Shown: one piece after another, positions 61,801 to 64,000 of the stretch
Numbering within the stretch: the first letter of the stretch is position 1
Layout of the letters: every line of letters starts with the position of its first letter
The notes under the pieces: model-generated
Told to the model about the DNA's origin: nothing
The model's database searches: none
Seen by the model: the letters and a program-made list of their open reading frames with translations, nothing else
Position numbers and translations under genes: made by a program
From: Lineus longissimus
Taxonomy: Eukaryota > Nemertea > Pilidiophora > Heteronemertea > Lineidae
Assembly (NCBI RefSeq): GCF_910592395.1
Contig: NC_088310.1
Location: 27,483,491-27,547,490 of the forward strand
Direction: 5' to 3'
DNA length: 64,000 bases

Positions 61801-62938
61801 ATTGATTTTGACTTGCTGTACTTGGAAGCTAGGGTGACGTTGCCTGGCTGTGCTCACCCTCGGGCAAGGCTTTGTCATTATAGTCTATTTGCCTGTCAAT
61901 TTTGTACATGTTATCGGAATCTCTTGAGGTACATTACGAGCCAGTGATTGAAATACAAGACATTTTCACTTGATAAAGTTAATGGATTTCTGTCCAGGCT
62001 TTCATTCACTTTGACTTGTACCTGTTCTAGATGCCCTCTGAGAACTACCACCCCTAATATGATTAAAGCAAAAGTTATTTCCTTTGACTTGTACCTGTTC
62101 TAGATGCCCTCTGACTGAGAACTACTCCTAATATGATTGAAGCACAAGTCATTCCCTTTGACTTGTACCTGTTCTAGATGCCCTCTGACTGAGAACTACC
62201 ACCCCTAATATGATTAAAGCACAAGTCATTCCCTTTGACTTGTACCTGTTCTAGATGCCCTCTGACTGAGAACTACTCCTAATATGATTGAAGCACAAGT
62301 CATTCCCTTTGACTTGTACCTGTTCTAGATGCCCTCTGACTGAGAACTACCACCCCTAATATGATTAAAGCACAAGTCATTCCCTTTGACTTGTACCTGT
62401 TCTAGATGCCCTCTGACTGAGAACTACCACCCCTAATATGATTAAAGCACAAGTCATTCCCTTTGACTTGTACCTGTTCTAGATGCCCTCTGACTGAGAA
62501 CTACCCCTAATATGATTAAAGCACAAGTCATTCCCTTTGACTTGTACCTGTTCTAGATGCCCTCTGACTGAGAACTACTCCTAATATGATTAAAGCACAA
62601 GTCATTCCCTTTGACTTGTACCTGTTCTAGATGCCCTCTGACTGAGAACTACCACCCCTAATATGATTAAAGCACAAGTCATTCCCTTTGACTTGTACCT
62701 GTTCTAGATGCCCTCTGACTGAGAACTACCCCTAATATGATTAAAGCACAAGTCATTCCCTTTGACTTGTACATGTACATGTACATGTGGAAACCCTGGA
62801 AGAACCTCTCCTAATATGATGTATTTTGTTGCAGTGACTGGTCCTCTCCAGGAGCTACAAATTGCCTTTGTCTGCAGGGAAACACTAAAGGGCCTTGCCT
62901 ACTTACACAGTAAAGGGAAAATGCATCGGGATATCAAG
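55835..62938 (+). CDS. MAP4K3/MAP4K5: MAP4K3/5-like GCK-family kinase, N-terminal half of kinase domain (continues off right edge)
   Basis: Ste20/germinal-centre kinases of this type act upstream of JNK and in nutrient/mTORC1 and Hippo signalling. Exons 55835-55942, 59410-59467, 59908-59998, 61119-61183 and 62835-62938 join in phase to 142 codons. Visible are [19 protein letters not shown], the P loop [10 protein letters not shown], the catalytic Lys in [11 protein letters not shown], the C-helix Glu in [10 protein letters not shown], hinge MEYCGGGS, and the catalytic-loop start MHRDIK, where the exon ends. Residues are a mix of vertebrate MAP4K3 and MAP4K5, as expected of a single invertebrate orthologue. 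ATG at 55835 follows an in-frame TGA; a second ATG is six bases on. The rest of the kinase, the linker and the citron-homology domain lie outside the window. Confidence 0.93.
55943..59409. other. MAP4K intron 1, nothing recognised
   Basis: 3.5 kb intron. Open frames on both strands have no motif or splice support. No repeat array or mobile element is recognised. Confidence 0.55.
59561..59775. repeat. 36-bp minisatellite, six copies
   Basis: The unit begins TTGTCCTTGAGCTGACAGGC and ends ATGTGGTCTG. Six head-to-tail copies with at most one or two substitutions each fill half of the 440-bp MAP4K intron 2. Frames through it stay open because 36 is a multiple of three, but it is not coding. Confidence 0.95.
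59999..61118. other. MAP4K intron 3, nothing recognised
   Basis: 1.1 kb intron without recognised repeat or gene. Confidence 0.5.
62010..62771. repeat. Tandem array of 71-79-bp units, ten copies
   Basis: Each unit starts TTTGACTTGTACCTGTTCTA and ends GCACAAGTCATTCCC. Two main length classes differ around GAACTACCACCCCTAATATG and GAACTACTCCTAATATG; the first copy lacks CTGA. The array lies at the end of MAP4K intron 4, 64 bp before the exon 62835-62938. The unique DNA between it and the exon repeats the unit's CTCCTAATATGAT, a plausible branch-site sequence. Confidence 0.93.
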
Positions 62939-64000
62939 GTTAGTACAAAAGCAAACAGTGGTCCCCATACTGCTGAGGAAATTTGACCTCGACCACTCAT
63001 ATAATGGGTCATTACCGCCTGTAAAGCAATTAGCGAGATGTTCTCGATCTTCTGTCTACATACATCCCTCGTGTTTCATTAACGATCTTCTAATTAGATG
63101 ATTTCAAAAGTATGATGCACTGGTGGTATTTATTTTGGGATGTTACAGTCTATTGTCTTTACAGTGTATGGCTTGTTTGTTTTTCTTGGTCATGGTGAGG
63201 ACTTGCAAACTCATGTTAAAACACCATCAGCATCTATTGGCTTATCTGTTTTGATCATGATTTCCGAGCCAGATACTCTATTGCCCAGCTGCTAAAACTG
63301 TTCCTAGATCCTATCACGATCAAGGTTTGAACAGTTGACGTAAAGTGACCTGCCCACAGCCAAAAGTGATTCGATTAGGGAAAATTTTAATGGCCACCCC
63401 AGGCTGGCAAATGGCTAATCAGTCTCCCCATTGAATGCACATTCCTCCACCAATGCTCACGTCACTGCTATTGCTAGCAATGACTCAGGCGCTGTGAATG
63501 CCCTTGAACATGTTGAAGGTGTCATGGAGAATGCACTCTGTCATGTCGGCCGCTGCTAATGGATGGTAATGTCCCACTCATTGCCACGGGCATAACACAT
63601 TAAGGACAATATGGTTCAGTTTACTCGGTTAGCTTTGCATTGTAGCATTGTATTGGTATCTGGTATAGGCTGGCTCTTGTTAATTTCTGTAAATTTACTT
63701 ATCTCAGACAATCATCCATTTGTGATTTAACCTGATGGATCAGTGCATGACATAGTGCCAGTTTGAGTTTGATCCGGTCGAAAATGTGAATGATGAAGTG
63801 AAAATATGAATCTATCAACCAACTGTGTTAGTATATCTAGGGCTTGACATGCTCGAAGGCAGCTGGGTCCAACACTTGACTATCATAGGCAGCGTGAACA
63901 CATACCGTGTTCTCCATACCTCCAAGAGAGGTTGGCTCATACACATATAACAAATGTACTTGGAGTCTGTCCATTAAAGTCAATTGATTCCGTAATATCT
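62939..64000. other. Start of MAP4K intron 5, nothing recognised
   Basis: After the GT donor at 62939 I find no exon encoding the expected GANILL or DFG segment, so the next exon lies beyond the window. Confidence 0.6.

Overview
This is an animal nuclear genome window. Every recognisable gene is split by GT-AG introns (one GC-AG), the coding exons are short, and the gene set is metazoan: the NALCN-channel partner UNC79, PAF1, DNAJC17, two calmodulin-like genes and a MAP4K3/5-type kinase. Long AT-rich introns, LINE fragments, MITEs and minisatellites suggest a marine invertebrate, possibly a lancelet, hemichordate, echinoderm or lophotrochozoan. I cannot place it more closely from the sequence alone.

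Layout. Positions 88-24420 (minus) hold the 5' 30 coding exons (1,553 codons, all in phase) of an UNC79 orthologue, which runs off the left edge. Positions 24454-28790 are a gene-poor gap. Positions 28821-35478 (plus) hold a seven-exon gene for an unrecognised Ser/Thr-rich single-pass membrane protein. A 30-bp minisatellite of about 35 copies follows (36271-37328). A head-to-tail minus-strand group comes next: PAF1 (38391-42528), DNAJC17 (44009-48670), calmodulin-like A (49873-51920) and calmodulin-like B (52646-54950). Divergent from B is the MAP4K3/5-like kinase (plus, from 55835), which leaves the right edge after the exon carrying its HRD motif.

The most unusual item is a small LTR element found twice (10417-10837 and 30004-30691, both on the minus strand). 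It has 154-bp TG...CA direct terminal repeats, a 113-bp interior with a TGG primer-binding-like start and a polypurine tract, and perfect 5-bp target duplications. Each LTR contains a stretch that closely resembles the internal control region of 5S rRNA. One copy is LTR-int-LTR and the other is LTR-int-LTR-int-LTR. This is the architecture of the plant TRIM family Cassandra, here in an animal genome.

Other points: PAF1 carries an expanded Arg-Ser repeat tail; calmodulin-like A has a long non-calmodulin C-terminus and a tandemly duplicated first-exon region; DNAJC17 has a triplicated DFE-type tail motif; the membrane-protein gene has a GC-AG intron whose retention would remove its membrane anchor; and RFX/X-box-like palindromes overlap the UNC79 start codon. 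The genes do not form one pathway. PAF1 (transcription elongation) and DNAJC17 (a spliceosome-linked J-protein) are nuclear RNA factors, the calmodulins and kinase are signalling proteins, and UNC79 is a neuronal channel subunit.
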